A stretch of DNA of 64,000 bases from Fabrea salina. Its lineage: Eukaryota; Ciliophora; Heterotrichea; Heterotrichida; Fabreidae. Below the pieces are notes generated by a model. It was not told the origin of the DNA. It saw nothing but the letters and a program-made list of their open reading frames with translations, and searched no databases. The position numbers and the translations under genes were made by a program. Below, piece by piece: positions 43,141 to 54,024 of the stretch; position 1 is the stretch's first letter, and every line of letters begins with the position of its first letter. Location of the stretch: NCBI GenBank assembly GCA_022984795.1, contig JALIHJ010000059.1, positions 94,575-158,574 of the forward strand, given 5' to 3'.

Positions 43141-44531
43141 AGAAGTTTAAAGATTAATTGGGATGTAAGTTTTACACATGAAGGCTTTAGCTGGAGTTGA
43201 GAAGGAGGTTTGACTTCTTGAATAGGTTCTTGTTGAGTTCCTTGAGTGAGTTCTTGCTGATCTTGTTCAACTTCTTGAGTGGGTTCTTGTTCAACTTCTT
43301 GAGTGGACTTTTGCTCAACTTCTTGGATGAGTTCTTGCGAAGCCTCACAAAAATACTCTTCTTGGGCAGAGTTTTCTTTTTGGGAGTACTCTTTTTCCTT
43401 TTCTTCATCTACAAACTCAGGCTCGTCTTGAGAAGTAATGATTTCTTGATAAGTCTCTGGGATTTGGACTACAGGCAGAGTGACCTTTATTTCTTTCCTG
43501 GTTTTGTCAAACTTTGCACTGGAGTTCTCTTCGTCTACTTCGTAAGATAGTTTTACTTCTAAGTAGTAAACTTTTGGAACTTCAAAAATAAGCAGTTTAT
43601 CTTTAAAGTCAATAGTGGCATCCTGGATTTTGTTTAACCGTGGAACACTTATAGTAACCACGGCTTCTTTGGGTCTTTTGTGCGTTTTTTGTCTTGTGTC
43701 TAAGAACTCGCCTAAGTCAACAGGTTGGGTGTACACCAGTTTATACTTAGGAGCTGCAATCCCCCTGGATTCTGGAGTTTCTTCCTGAACTCTTTGGGGT
43801 TCTTCTTGAGGAGTTTCTTCAGTTTTTGGGGGTTCTTGGGAGTCCTTCATTTTCATCTGGGAAGAAATTAACTCCTTGTAGAGTTTAGGAGCTTCTTGGC
43901 TAAGTTTAAGGTTGTTTTGCGGGGCAGGGGGTTCACTAGGGTTCTGCAAGCGCGAAGTTGCAACCATTATAGCTCCAGGTTTGGTCCCTTTGCACTTAAG
44001 TTTTTTAAGGAGTTTGTAGTCTTTAGACAACTTTTCTCCTTGGGACTTGAAAGTTTGGTTAGCTCCGTCAATGGCTGTGTCGCACATAAGGTTTAAAAAC
44101 TGAACAGAGTTCTTGGCCAGCAGAAAAGCCTTAGGGTTGAAGGCACAGTCTGAGGTAAAACAAACTGAACCTGACTTGTCCCTGTCGTGGCGGGGATGGC
44201 CCATTGCGTAGGGCAGTTGCCAGTTACCCCCTTTTCCATTCCTACTTACTTCTGGAGCTGCAATTTGGTCACTTTGGCAAATATTGATGAAGCACTTAGT
44301 TTTAGTGCGAGTACTGGTTTTGATGCAAAAGCCAGGGGAAGGGTGCAGCAGAACTCTTCCTGGAGGCAAGTCTCCCGCGCCTTCTAGTTGTTTGAGGTAG
44401 GCTTCATATTCTTCTTTATTTTTGGGGTCGGAGATTTCGTCCATGTACTCGTTCAGCAGCTTAACGAACTTTTCGTCCTTCATGGCCTTTTCTATTCTTT
44501 GGTACTCTTCCTGTGTTATGTCTAAATCCAT
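43137..44531 (-). CDS. DNAAF2: PIH1-domain dynein assembly factor (Kintoun/DNAAF2-like)
   Basis: 464 residues. The PIH1 domain (~25-190) has LPPGRVLLHPSPGFCIKT, CFINICQSDQIAAPEV, WQLPYAMGHPRHDRDKSG, and CAFNPKAFLLAKNSVQFLNL, in the order of Kintoun. Residues ~290-370 form a CS/PIH1-C-like beta domain (VTISVPRLNKIQDATIDF, KLLIFEVPKVYYLEVKL). Such factors act with HSP90 and HSP70 to preassemble axonemal dynein arms in the cytoplasm. The end is a Gln/Glu repeat, QEVEQxxTQEVEQ, coded by direct repeats at ~43200-43340. A roadblock dynein light chain gene lies 8 kb away. Confidence 0.88.
   Translation of the reverse strand: MDLDITQEEYQRIEKAMKDEKFVKLLNEYMDEISDPKNKEEYEAYLKQLEGAGDLPPGRVLLHPSPGFCIKTSTRTKTKCFINICQSDQIAAPEVSRNGKGGNWQLPYAMGHPRHDRDKSGSVCFTSDCAFNPKAFLLAKNSVQFLNLMCDTAIDGANQTFKSQGEKLSKDYKLLKKLKCKGTKPGAIMVATSRLQNPSEPPAPQNNLKLSQEAPKLYKELISSQMKMKDSQEPPKTEETPQEEPQRVQEETPESRGIAAPKYKLVYTQPVDLGEFLDTRQKTHKRPKEAVVTISVPRLNKIQDATIDFKDKLLIFEVPKVYYLEVKLSYEVDEENSSAKFDKTRKEIKVTLPVVQIPETYQEIITSQDEPEFVDEEKEKEYSQKENSAQEEYFCEASQELIQEVEQKSTQEVEQEPTQEVEQDQQELTQGTQQEPIQEVKPPSQLQLKPSCVKLTSQLIFKLL
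43200..43340 (-). repeat. Direct repeats coding TQEVEQ units
   Basis: Repeated 24- to 30-bp blocks around TTCAACTTCTTGAGTGGGTT encode the Gln/Glu-rich tail of the PIH1 gene. Confidence 0.7.
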
Positions 44532-44573
44532 TTATAATCCTAGTTTCTGTTTGGGCTTTCGCATATAATCACT

Positions 44574-46094
44574 ATGGACAACAAAATAGTCAAAAGTGCT
44601 GTGTACAGCAACGGAAGGTCTCACTGCGTGTTTGAAGACGGCAGTGCAATAATACTTCACCCAGGGTGCCAGTTCTGTAGTGTGTTCTCAACTACTGGAG
44701 AAGTAACCAGACAAGTTACAGCTTGTGTAACAGGTGCTAACAAAGTGAGAGTTATGAAAGCTATAGAGCTCTACAACTCCTTAAGTCTGAACCCAGTAGG
44801 AGTCCTTGCCCAGGAAATCTACGATACTCAAACTTGCCAAGCCAAACCCAATTGGACTTATTGGCTTAAAGCGGGCTGGATCACTGTAATTGAGTCCAAA
44901 AAAGAAAAATTCACAATCCAAGTTGACTCTGAAAGTGAAGAAGTAGGACTTATATATAGAAGCAAGTCAGGGTCCTTAACTATACACAGCGTCGACAAAC
45001 AAACTTCAGTAACTCTGAATCCCTTTGGACTTCTTTTCAGAGTATCTTACCCCTTTGTACTAGAGTCCAAAAAAGTGCAGCACCAAAAAAAACTAGTTTA
45101 CGAGTATGTAACTCTGGAACAGATCTTCAGTGTAGGTTGCTACCCGCCTTGTTGGTCAGTTCCAGTTTGGTACCTTTGGCAAGCCTTTCTTTACGAGCAA
45201 CCAGAAGTGTACTGCAACCCCTTGCTTTACGAATTCCCTCTTACTCAAAGCAATGAAATTGCAGTGGAAGTTCCCAGAACCCTTGAAGGAGAAGTTTGGC
45301 GGGAAGATGCCACTTCACCAAGTGCCCAGTTCTTTTGTTACTACGGGTCGCCTTTAACAACCGTTTGGGAAGAAGAAGCTACTTACTACCACATTAACTC
45401 CTCAACTACTCACCTGGTCATTCACTTAGACCAGTCTTTGCTTTTGGTGAATAAAGAGTTTTGCTTCCATTTAACTCACCCCCGGACAGCTCCTCACAGG
45501 TTTACAGTGTCTACAGTTCCTCCTTCTCTAAGAAACGGCGAAGAGTCTTACTCCTGCACCAAACTAGTTGAAACTTGCCTGGAACTCCAGTCTTTGCCAG
45601 TTTATGAAAAAACCAAACAACTGCCCTTGGAAGAAGAACTGGAAGACGGAGTTAAAGTAGAAAACGAAGTAGAAGGAGTGGGCTTGTTCACTGCTTACAA
45701 TGACAAAAGCATCAGAGTGTTGTTTGAAGACAGAACTTGTGTAAGGGTGTACAGAGACTTTTCAATCACAGGCATCGACAGAAAAGGCAACATCAGTAAG
45801 CTTTCTCTGGACTCTCCTTATGGTTTTGAAAACTACATTCCTGTTTGTGTGGAGTTCTACGACTTCGTGTTTACTTCTGAAAGTGACAAGCAAAAAAGAG
45901 CCCAAGAAATGGAAGAAAGGGAGGTTGCAGTAAACGCTGAGTTAAGTCGGATTCAAAGGTACACAGAACCCCTCCCAGAAGAAGTTCAGTGCGAAGGTGA
46001 GTTTGTAGACAACCAAGTTTTGGAAAACTTCCAGTCTACACAACAACAAATTGAGGAAATAAACCAACTTTTATCTAAAATTAACAAACCCTAG
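44574..46094 (+). CDS. C5orf34-like protein
   Basis: 506 residues. The N-terminus reads VYSNGRSHCVFEDGSAIILHP and the C-terminal part has SIRVLFEDRTCVRVYRD, both patterns I associate with the paired beta-rich domains (DUF4524 and DUF4520) of human C5orf34, a protein with a polo-box-like fold proposed by others. The middle contains Trp- and Tyr-rich segments (CYPPCWSVPVWYLWQAFLY). A short coiled coil ends the protein. Function not established. The ATG is 42 bp from that of the divergent PIH1 gene. Confidence 0.7.
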   Translation: MDNKIVKSAVYSNGRSHCVFEDGSAIILHPGCQFCSVFSTTGEVTRQVTACVTGANKVRVMKAIELYNSLSLNPVGVLAQEIYDTQTCQAKPNWTYWLKAGWITVIESKKEKFTIQVDSESEEVGLIYRSKSGSLTIHSVDKQTSVTLNPFGLLFRVSYPFVLESKKVQHQKKLVYEYVTLEQIFSVGCYPPCWSVPVWYLWQAFLYEQPEVYCNPLLYEFPLTQSNEIAVEVPRTLEGEVWREDATSPSAQFFCYYGSPLTTVWEEEATYYHINSSTTHLVIHLDQSLLLVNKEFCFHLTHPRTAPHRFTVSTVPPSLRNGEESYSCTKLVETCLELQSLPVYEKTKQLPLEEELEDGVKVENEVEGVGLFTAYNDKSIRVLFEDRTCVRVYRDFSITGIDRKGNISKLSLDSPYGFENYIPVCVEFYDFVFTSESDKQKRAQEMEEREVAVNAELSRIQRYTEPLPEEVQCEGEFVDNQVLENFQSTQQQIEEINQLLSKINKP

Positions 46095-46102
46095 TTGTGC
46101 AA

Positions 46103-47347
46103 TTACTTAGAATTTAAGTAAAGCATTTGGTTAGCTGACACAGGAACGTTATCTAAATAGTCGTAGTAACTAAGAGTTTCAGTGAGCGACCCCAATTTGT
46201 AAGTTAAGTAGTAGTTGCCTGACAAGTCCATGTGATAAATTAAAACCTGCAGTAAGTCAGAAGCAGTTGTTTTACGAGGGAATGTAACAATGTAGTAGCA
46301 ACTGTAAGGAGGGTAGCCCTGTGGAACAAAAACTTTAAGTTGGTTGTTGTTGAGTCTGTGGTGGTACTTAGAAGCTAGCAAGGTTGATATGGAAATGCGA
46401 CAAGAAACTGGAGGCATTTCAGCAGAAGCGTCTAACTTATACTTGGGGACGGAGTCCACACTTGCTTCTGAGAGTCCAACCTTAGGAGTGGATTGTTGCG
46501 AAAACTTAGTTGACAGGTGTTTTTTGTTAGAAGCAGACCTGCGTTTGCATCTGTGTTTGTGCTGGACTTTTTTTTCTAGATTTTTGAACTTGCCCACGAG
46601 TTCTTCTAGTAAGTGTTCGGTTTTTCCCTCTGACTTGTCTGGGATTATGTGGTCTAGGTTGCCAGCACTGAAGTAACTTAAGTTGTACTCTTTTTCGTAG
46701 TTCTCTTCTAAGTTGCTTTTAGTCTGCACAACTGTGTAGTTGAACTCCACTTCTATGGGAAGCAACCAGTTCTCGCTAGTTCTGAATTTGTTTTCAGCTA
46801 GGACTTGCTGGGCCTTTTTAAACAGGACTTGGACCCCTGTTGAAGAGTAGTTTTTTTCTTGGAGTCTTTTAGCAAGGCTTTGGATTTCAGTGATGTAACT
46901 AGCAAGGTTTTCTTCTTCTGTTTCGATTTCGTTTTCTTTGTTGAAGTACCTGTTGTTGAGTTTGCTTATTTCGAGTTCAAAGAGTTCGTCCACATTCTGG
47001 ATGAGTGCGTTTCTTTTGGACTGGAGTTGGCAAATACTCATTCTTCTGTTTTCAGACACTTGTTCTTTGATTTCTTGAATGTGGCTTTTGAAACTTTCGT
47101 ACCTAGTTTTTTTAAGGTTGAGTTGGTCTACTAAATTATTAACTTGGATGCTGAACAGTGAACTATTGCCAAAATAGTTTTCTGGCTCTGTTTCTTGTTT
47201 GAAAGGGTCTGGTTTGAGGTAGTTTTTGATTTCCTCGTTTCCTAAAAGCAACTCAGATTTATAGCCGAAGTCCTGGGTCTCAGTAATAACGGGGTCGAAT
47301 TCCTCTGTTGTCTTTACCTTAGTTTTGGTTTCTGTTATTTTTTCCAT
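46103..47347 (-). CDS. Coiled-coil protein with globular C-terminus
   Basis: 414 residues. Residues ~70-180 are coiled coil in a TRIM-like arrangement (CQLQSKRNALIQNVDELFEL), without a visible RING or B-box. A basic linker follows. The last ~85 residues (QLKVFVPQGYPPYSCYYIV, TTASDLLQVLIYHMDLSG) form a small beta-rich fold that might be ubiquitin-like or Ras-association-like. I do not recognise the family. Confidence 0.7.
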   Translation of the reverse strand: MEKITETKTKVKTTEEFDPVITETQDFGYKSELLLGNEEIKNYLKPDPFKQETEPENYFGNSSLFSIQVNNLVDQLNLKKTRYESFKSHIQEIKEQVSENRRMSICQLQSKRNALIQNVDELFELEISKLNNRYFNKENEIETEEENLASYITEIQSLAKRLQEKNYSSTGVQVLFKKAQQVLAENKFRTSENWLLPIEVEFNYTVVQTKSNLEENYEKEYNLSYFSAGNLDHIIPDKSEGKTEHLLEELVGKFKNLEKKVQHKHRCKRRSASNKKHLSTKFSQQSTPKVGLSEASVDSVPKYKLDASAEMPPVSCRISISTLLASKYHHRLNNNQLKVFVPQGYPPYSCYYIVTFPRKTTASDLLQVLIYHMDLSGNYYLTYKLGSLTETLSYYDYLDNVPVSANQMLYLNSK

Positions 47348-47383
47348 TTAACTACTAAAATCCACAGTTAAGTTGGAACAAAA

Positions 47384-50300
47384 TTATTGCTTAGGGGTTT
47401 CCCACAAAGTTTGTTTTTCACGGGAGTTGTTGTAGGTAATCTGCTTAAGCAAGTTCAGGGTCTTTTTGGCTTCTTTAGGCAACTTCAAGTACTCCAGAAA
47501 GGCTTTGAAAAGTTCTTCAGGTTCTTCAAGTTTTTTCTGGGTTTTTTCTTCAAGTTGGCTTTGGCCTAAGTAACTAAAACTAAGCAGTGCTTGTCCGAAC
47601 TCGTGGATGTTAAGTCCTACTGGGGTTTCTCTTTTGTTTTTAGTAATTGACTTAAATATTCTGAAGCCCTCTTCTATAGTCAACAACGTAGGTGACACAC
47701 TGAACTGCGTAAGAAACTTGTTGAGGCCTGTGGTCTCCATAACTTCTGAGCCCAGGGCAGGCGCTGAGGCTTTCATGTAGTGATTGAAAAGCACTTGGAG
47801 TCCCCCTGAGTAGGTTTGAAACACTTGCTGGACTTCATCTCTAATGATGTTGTTGCGGACTGCAGCTTTGACTTGTTGGAGTTGGAGTTCTTTCCTCATG
47901 GCTTCCTTTTTCTTTTTTTTGACGAACTTAGTGGCTTGGATTTTGGCTTCTTCAGAAGGGGTGTAGTCTACTTTCTTAAGAGACACGTACTCCTGGTCCT
48001 TTTTGTCTCCTTGGTCCTTTTTGCTTTCTTTGAGTTTTTGGACTTGTTTCAAGTAGAGTTCCCTGTTGCGTTTTTTCTTGAGTTCTTCTTGTTCTTGGAG
48101 TTGGCGTTCTTCTTCTTCCTTTTGGGCTTGTTCTTGGAGTTTCTTTTGGTGGAACTCCTGCACTCTAGCTTCTACTTCAGACTTTTCTTTTTCTCTTTTT
48201 TCTTTGAGTTTCATTTGTTTCTTCAGTTTTATTTCTTCTTCCCGACGCTTCATTTCTTGTTCTGATTTTTCTTTGGCTTCTTTTTCGGCTTTCAGCGAGT
48301 TAAGGTTCTTTTCCAGTTCTAAACGGCGTTGCTTCCTTTTCATTTCTGACTTCAGTTGAGCTACTTGTTGGTTAGATGCTTCGATTTGCTTTGCTTGCAC
48401 AACTCTGTTGGCAACTGAACCTGCTGGCTTTGGGTTCCGTGAAATAACCACTAAGCTCTGGCAGTCTACAGAGTGAATCAAGTCGTCCAGCACTTTAGCA
48501 GCTTCTAAAAGGGAGTCCTGAGGATAACCAGGAGCTAACTCAGTCATTCTAAGCTTAATTCCTGGAGTGAGTTTTAAGTAAGACGGAAGAGGCAGTGACT
48601 TGTACTTAATAGTCTTTTGTTCAGCGTCTAACTTGGGCTTGTTGAGGACTCCCCTAGCCCTTGTGAACTCCTCAACTTCCACAAACCCTTCCAAAATGTG
48701 CACTCCAATGCTTTCACTAAAAATGTCGTCAATCAGTTCAAGACTTGCTTTGTAGCTTTCTTTCAGACTGAGTTCTTCTGGCACCTTGTAAGTTATCCTT
48801 ATTTCTTTTTCCCTGACTCTTTTGTAGCCCTCAGGCAGAGTCATGTTAGGGTTTTGCTTGAGTCGGGCATTCAAAGTCCGGACTACTTCCCGATCGCCTG
48901 CTCCAGGATCAGGTTCTACAAACAAGTACTTAGGAATGCCGCTTTTGTCTGCTTTTTCGTAGAACTGTTCGAACAGAGCCTTGAGTTGTATTGCAGAGGG
49001 GTAGTTGGAAAGGTTTTTGGGAGGTCTTGCGTAGGCAATCATAGCTACTTGGTAGAACATAGGCATGAGTAGTTCGTAGTTCATGTCGCTTTTGTACTTC
49101 TGACTAAGTAAGTTGTAAACTTTCTTGATTTCTTCAGTTGAGATGTAGTGGTGAGTCACTCCTTGGTCTCTGAGCAGTTTCACCATTTCTCCTTCACTAA
49201 TGACACTCTTGTTGTCTTTGTAGTACTCGAAAGTGTCTTTTTGGAAAACTTTCTTTTTGAAACCAGAACTGGAGTACTTGTTGAAAAGCATTTTAGCAAC
49301 TCGTTTGTACTTGTTCATAACTATGTTCAGCAGTTCCTGGTCTTCAAAAGTTTCGTCATAGAAGTTAAACAAACTCATTTCCACTAAGTTTTTGGAGTCG
49401 TTCACAACAACTGGGATGCCTTTGTGGGCCTCCATCCCCAGCACTAGTTTTCTTTTTTCGAGTTGTTTCAAAAGTGACTTTTTTTGTTTCTTTTCTTTTT
49501 CAGAGTTTTGTTGTGAAGAAGAACTGTCCTTTTTCAACTTCATAAGTCGGGTGTTCCTTGCTTTTTCTAAGTCTTCCAAAACCCTTCCTTTAGGCATTGC
49601 TGACAAACTCCTCAGTCCTTTGGCGTCTTTCAAAACTGAAAGTTCTTTGTTTCTAGTAATTTTGGGGGAACTTCTTCTAGGCACAAGGGCTCTTTGGGAC
49701 TGCTCGAACTGCTCAATGAGGGAACTAGGGTCTCCAAGGTTCCCAAGCACCACATGGATTCCTTGGAGTTGTCTTCCAGTAGCATACTTGACTTGGTGGT
49801 TCACTTGCAGCAAAATGTCTTGGAGTCTACTGTTCAACTCAGAGTTCCCCAGCCTTATTAGCTTTTCTGAAATGTTGAAGTTGAGGTTCTTGAGGTACTC
49901 AAAGAGTTTTTGTTCTTGGAGTTCTTCGCTAGTCATGTTGCTTTTGATTGTTTTCGAGGACATGTGTGTGCACATAAGTTTAAATCCCAACTCCACCAAC
50001 TTTTCCAGGAACTCTTGCATGGCTTTCATGCCTTTGAACCTGGCAGCTATCAGCATAAGGGGAATTTCAGCTGCTCCTGAAAAGCAAAAGTCGTTCAGGT
50101 AAATCCTTCCCAAAATGTCACAAAGCAAAATGCCCTGCTTCAGTTCAAGTTGTCCGTGTCTAGCAGCTGCTACGAAAAACTCAAAGTCACAGATGTTGTA
50201 CTTTTTGATTTCGCCTATTTGGAACTGCTTAATCAAGGGACCCAGCAGTATCGATATTGGAATTGAAGGAATCTCTTCAAGAACTGCATTGAAGTTAGTA

Positions 50301-51736
50301 AGTAAGAACTCCCTTATGCGTTCATTTGAGTAGTTTTCAACCAAAGAAAAAGTCAGGGTTTTAAATATGATCGGAGCGTAGGAGTTCTTGGTTTCAAAAA
50401 ACACTGAAAGAAGGTGGAAAAGTTTTCCATAAGAAGCAAGTCTGAGCAGTCTGGACTTTTCTCTGCAGGCCCTTTTGAGCACAGCTAGCACTGAGTTAGC
50501 TAAGTCTTCATGCTGCTCTATGTAGCTAGGAAAACAAGCCCAAACCTCACACAGAAACGAAATCGTCAGCATTTTGTCGTCTAGTGGTTTCGAAGAATCC
50601 TTTTCAGCTTGTCTGAGTCCTTTTTCCACCCAGAACTCTATTAAGTCTTGAGTTTCTATTTTCTGTATTTGCCAGTCCTCCATAGTCATGTAAGGCAGGA
50701 TCTTCATAACATTGTTGAAGTAACTCGACAGTTGTAAATAGTACTCACAAAACACTTCCCCTATTAACTCACTCATCCGCTCTCCTCCAAACTCCATCAT
50801 AACTTCCACAAAGCCTTTTACTACTGCAAAAGAGTGAGTTTCCCAAGACTTGACTAAAGGAGAAAAGGCTTTGTTCAGAAACCACTCAAACAAAACCTCA
50901 TGGTAGTTAAGTAAGTTTCTGTGCAAACTGCTCATGACTTCACAAGTTCCAGCTACTACTCTCCAGTCCTTCGACGAGAGTCCACTTTTTAGAGAACTAA
51001 AAACTAAGTTGATCGAGCCTGATTCAGCTTCGTTAGCAACTAACATAGACAGATGCTCAGCGTTGTCCTGTAGTCCCTCCAGCCACTCTAGAATTGGTTC
51101 GTAACTTCCCTTGAGCCCCCTAATGATTAGTTGAGACAAGTAGTTTCCTGAGTCAGCTAAAAGACCTGCAGCTTGTTTGGGTTGTATTTTGAAATGCTTA
51201 CAAAAGCTAACAATCAGGAACTCCAAACAGTTCTCTGTCTGGAAAAGGTGAATGTTTGTTTCAACGTTTTCGAGAAGAAGGGCTCCTTCCTGGTTGAGTT
51301 TATTTTTGCGGCGTTTAGGAGGTTTTAGTTCAGTGCTCTCTACGCTGGGCTCACTTATTGTTGACTCAGCTTGGTAAATGAGCCTAATAACTTCCACCAC
51401 CATCCCTCTATCTCCTGCTACTATTAAGGCTTTCATGTCAGAGTCAATCTCAATGCCTACCATTTCCATCACTTTTATGAGTATGTTCCAGTTGTAGAGC
51501 CTAGCTGCCGAGGAAGTTGTGTTTTTTAGGGAATTTATTTCAGGAAAAGGAGTAGGTTCTCTCGAATTCACTGATTTGTGGAGCCTTTTCAACAAAGGCA
51601 CGAACCCTAGTCCTGACTCAAACTTTTGGGCGTCACTTTCACTTATAAACCAAACTGAATCTGAAGTTTCAGACGCACCTTCTTTTAAAACATTTAATTG
51701 GTCTAACCACTTTGCAACAGACTCCGAGACTTCCAT
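47384..51736 (-). CDS. Giant CH-ARM/HEAT-coiled-coil protein
   Basis: 1450 residues. Residues ~78-125 (LYNWNILIKVMEMVGIEIDS followed by IVAGDRGMVVEVIRLIY) match the CH-like CLAMP/SPEF1-type end of ciliary proteins. Residues ~150-680 are helical repeats of ARM/HEAT kind. A middle section (~800-1090) has several helical domains. Residues ~1130-1290 are a very long charged single helix or coiled coil (KRKQRRLELEKNLNSLKAEK and similar). A C-terminal helical domain closes it. The architecture is axonemal-scaffold-like, and microtubule binding through the CH part is likely but inferred. The start context is TATATAAATGG. Confidence 0.78.
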   Translation of the reverse strand: MEVSESVAKWLDQLNVLKEGASETSDSVWFISESDAQKFESGLGFVPLLKRLHKSVNSREPTPFPEINSLKNTTSSAARLYNWNILIKVMEMVGIEIDSDMKALIVAGDRGMVVEVIRLIYQAESTISEPSVESTELKPPKRRKNKLNQEGALLLENVETNIHLFQTENCLEFLIVSFCKHFKIQPKQAAGLLADSGNYLSQLIIRGLKGSYEPILEWLEGLQDNAEHLSMLVANEAESGSINLVFSSLKSGLSSKDWRVVAGTCEVMSSLHRNLLNYHEVLFEWFLNKAFSPLVKSWETHSFAVVKGFVEVMMEFGGERMSELIGEVFCEYYLQLSSYFNNVMKILPYMTMEDWQIQKIETQDLIEFWVEKGLRQAEKDSSKPLDDKMLTISFLCEVWACFPSYIEQHEDLANSVLAVLKRACREKSRLLRLASYGKLFHLLSVFFETKNSYAPIIFKTLTFSLVENYSNERIREFLLTNFNAVLEEIPSIPISILLGPLIKQFQIGEIKKYNICDFEFFVAAARHGQLELKQGILLCDILGRIYLNDFCFSGAAEIPLMLIAARFKGMKAMQEFLEKLVELGFKLMCTHMSSKTIKSNMTSEELQEQKLFEYLKNLNFNISEKLIRLGNSELNSRLQDILLQVNHQVKYATGRQLQGIHVVLGNLGDPSSLIEQFEQSQRALVPRRSSPKITRNKELSVLKDAKGLRSLSAMPKGRVLEDLEKARNTRLMKLKKDSSSSQQNSEKEKKQKKSLLKQLEKRKLVLGMEAHKGIPVVVNDSKNLVEMSLFNFYDETFEDQELLNIVMNKYKRVAKMLFNKYSSSGFKKKVFQKDTFEYYKDNKSVISEGEMVKLLRDQGVTHHYISTEEIKKVYNLLSQKYKSDMNYELLMPMFYQVAMIAYARPPKNLSNYPSAIQLKALFEQFYEKADKSGIPKYLFVEPDPGAGDREVVRTLNARLKQNPNMTLPEGYKRVREKEIRITYKVPEELSLKESYKASLELIDDIFSESIGVHILEGFVEVEEFTRARGVLNKPKLDAEQKTIKYKSLPLPSYLKLTPGIKLRMTELAPGYPQDSLLEAAKVLDDLIHSVDCQSLVVISRNPKPAGSVANRVVQAKQIEASNQQVAQLKSEMKRKQRRLELEKNLNSLKAEKEAKEKSEQEMKRREEEIKLKKQMKLKEKREKEKSEVEARVQEFHQKKLQEQAQKEEEERQLQEQEELKKKRNRELYLKQVQKLKESKKDQGDKKDQEYVSLKKVDYTPSEEAKIQATKFVKKKKKEAMRKELQLQQVKAAVRNNIIRDEVQQVFQTYSGGLQVLFNHYMKASAPALGSEVMETTGLNKFLTQFSVSPTLLTIEEGFRIFKSITKNKRETPVGLNIHEFGQALLSFSYLGQSQLEEKTQKKLEEPEELFKAFLEYLKLPKEAKKTLNLLKQITYNNSREKQTLWETPKQ

Positions 51737-51765
51737 TTATATACCTGAGTCTAATAATTAGATTA

Positions 51766-52038
51766 TTAAGGCTCTTCTGAAGCTTTTGCAGCAGACCGGT
51801 CAGCTGTAAATTTGAAGGCAGCAAATATCGAAGCCAGAATCAGTACATTGTACCTCAAAGCAAATGGTTGGTAAGCTTTGGTGAAAAGCTTGTCGTAAAA
51901 CACAGTTGGCCAGTGCTTAGAAACCTTGTACCCTGTGTACCTGATGTACCTCTTTAAAGCCAACAGGTACTTCTTGTTCATAGTTTTTTCCGAAAAGTCC
52001 ATGAGAGAACTAGCTAGGATGGTAGAGTCGGTCTTCAT
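51766..52038 (-). CDS. Small protein with one hydrophobic segment
   Basis: 90 residues, with basic central helices (KKYLLALKRYIRYTGYKV) and one hydrophobic stretch (YNVLILASIFAAFKF) near the end. It may be a membrane-associated or mitochondrial small subunit; no family recognised. Start context TATAAATATG supports expression, and it lies only 2 bp downstream of NOP16's stop on the same strand. Confidence 0.6.
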   Translation of the reverse strand: MKTDSTILASSLMDFSEKTMNKKYLLALKRYIRYTGYKVSKHWPTVFYDKLFTKAYQPFALRYNVLILASIFAAFKFTADRSAAKASEEP

Positions 52039-52040
52039 AT

Positions 52041-52439
52041 TTATAAGTTAATTGCTTTTAGTTTCTTTTTAATTTCTCTGGCAGACCAAAGCCAGGGGTT
52101 GAGTTTCTGGTCTTTAGCCATGGCAAGGTAGTCTTCGGAGTACTTGTTGCGTAAGTTAGTGAGTATTTGTTTTTCCCACTCCCTGACTTTGGTTTCTGTG
52201 GCTTTGTACTCTTTGTCTGTGCAGCCTTCTAGAAGTCCTTGTTGGAACTCCTTTTCTGGGGTTTTCTCGAAACAAGTGCGGATGCCCAAGTTGGAGTAGT
52301 TTTCAAGGGCCGAGATTGAAGGGTCCCAGTGCTTCTTCACAAGTGGGTTTTGAGGCAGGTAGGTCTTTTTCTTGTGTTTCTTGGAAGTTGTGTGTTTTTT
52401 GAACAGTCCCCTTGACTTCCGCTTTTTGATTTTGGCCAT
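52041..52439 (-). CDS. NOP16: Nucleolar protein NOP16
   Basis: 132 residues from ATG 52439 (MAKIKKRKSRGLFKK); a longer frame needs a TTG start. Family features are the basic start, VKKHWDPSISALENYSNLG, and the C-terminal YSEDYLAMAKDQKLNPWLWS with REIKKKL. NOP16 takes part in 60S ribosomal subunit assembly in the nucleolus. Somewhat shorter than the yeast and human proteins. Start codon 22 bp from roadblock's on the opposite strand. Confidence 0.9.
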   Translation of the reverse strand: MAKIKKRKSRGLFKKHTTSKKHKKKTYLPQNPLVKKHWDPSISALENYSNLGIRTCFEKTPEKEFQQGLLEGCTDKEYKATETKVREWEKQILTNLRNKYSEDYLAMAKDQKLNPWLWSAREIKKKLKAINL

Positions 52440-52461
52440 TACAAGACTAGTTATTAAAAGA

Positions 52462-52770
52462 ATGGTAAGTTCCAAGTAGAGTGGAATCGACGAAGCAATA
52501 GAAAGGATTAAGTCCCACTACAGCGAGGTCCAAGGAATAGTTATTTGCAACTACAACGGAGTTTCTGTCAAAAGCACAATGAACGAAAAAGAAACCAAAA
52601 AGTACTCTGAGTTAATATCAAGTTTGACTTCCCGGGGACGCTCCCTCATCAGGGAACTCGACCCTGAAAACGACTTAATCTTCTTGAGGGTCAGGACCAA
52701 ACAGGACGAAATCATGATAGCTCCAGACAAAGAATTCATGCTCATTGTCATTCAGAAAATCGAAACGTAA
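52462..52770 (+). CDS. DYNLRB: Dynein light chain roadblock/LC7, two exons
   Basis: 97 residues after removing a 15-nt intron (52465-52479) that comes directly behind the ATG. The spliced start is MSGIDEAIERIKSHYSEVQG, followed by GIVICNYNGVSVKST, and RSLIRELDPENDLIFLRV, RTKQDEIMIAPDKEFMLIVI, in near-perfect agreement with DYNLRB. It dimerises on dynein intermediate chains, for both cytoplasmic and ciliary dyneins. Without the intron the reading frame hits a stop four codons on. The TAA is 3 bp from the convergent TTLL1 stop. Confidence 0.95.
52465..52479 (+). other. 15-nt intron directly after the start codon
   Basis: GTAAGTTCCAAGTAG follows ATG with no intervening base, so exon 1 contributes just the start codon. 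Excision gives the standard roadblock N-terminus. The intron also carries an in-frame TAG, so retention would abort translation. Confidence 0.93.
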
Positions 52771-52773
52771 CCA

Positions 52774-54003
<1,230 letters not shown>

Positions 54004-54024
54004 TTAATTAAATATGAATTATTC

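Noticed and set aside
49392-50102. 236-codon open frame on the plus strand
   Set aside because: Antisense of the 1450-residue CH-ARM protein, without domain or start context.
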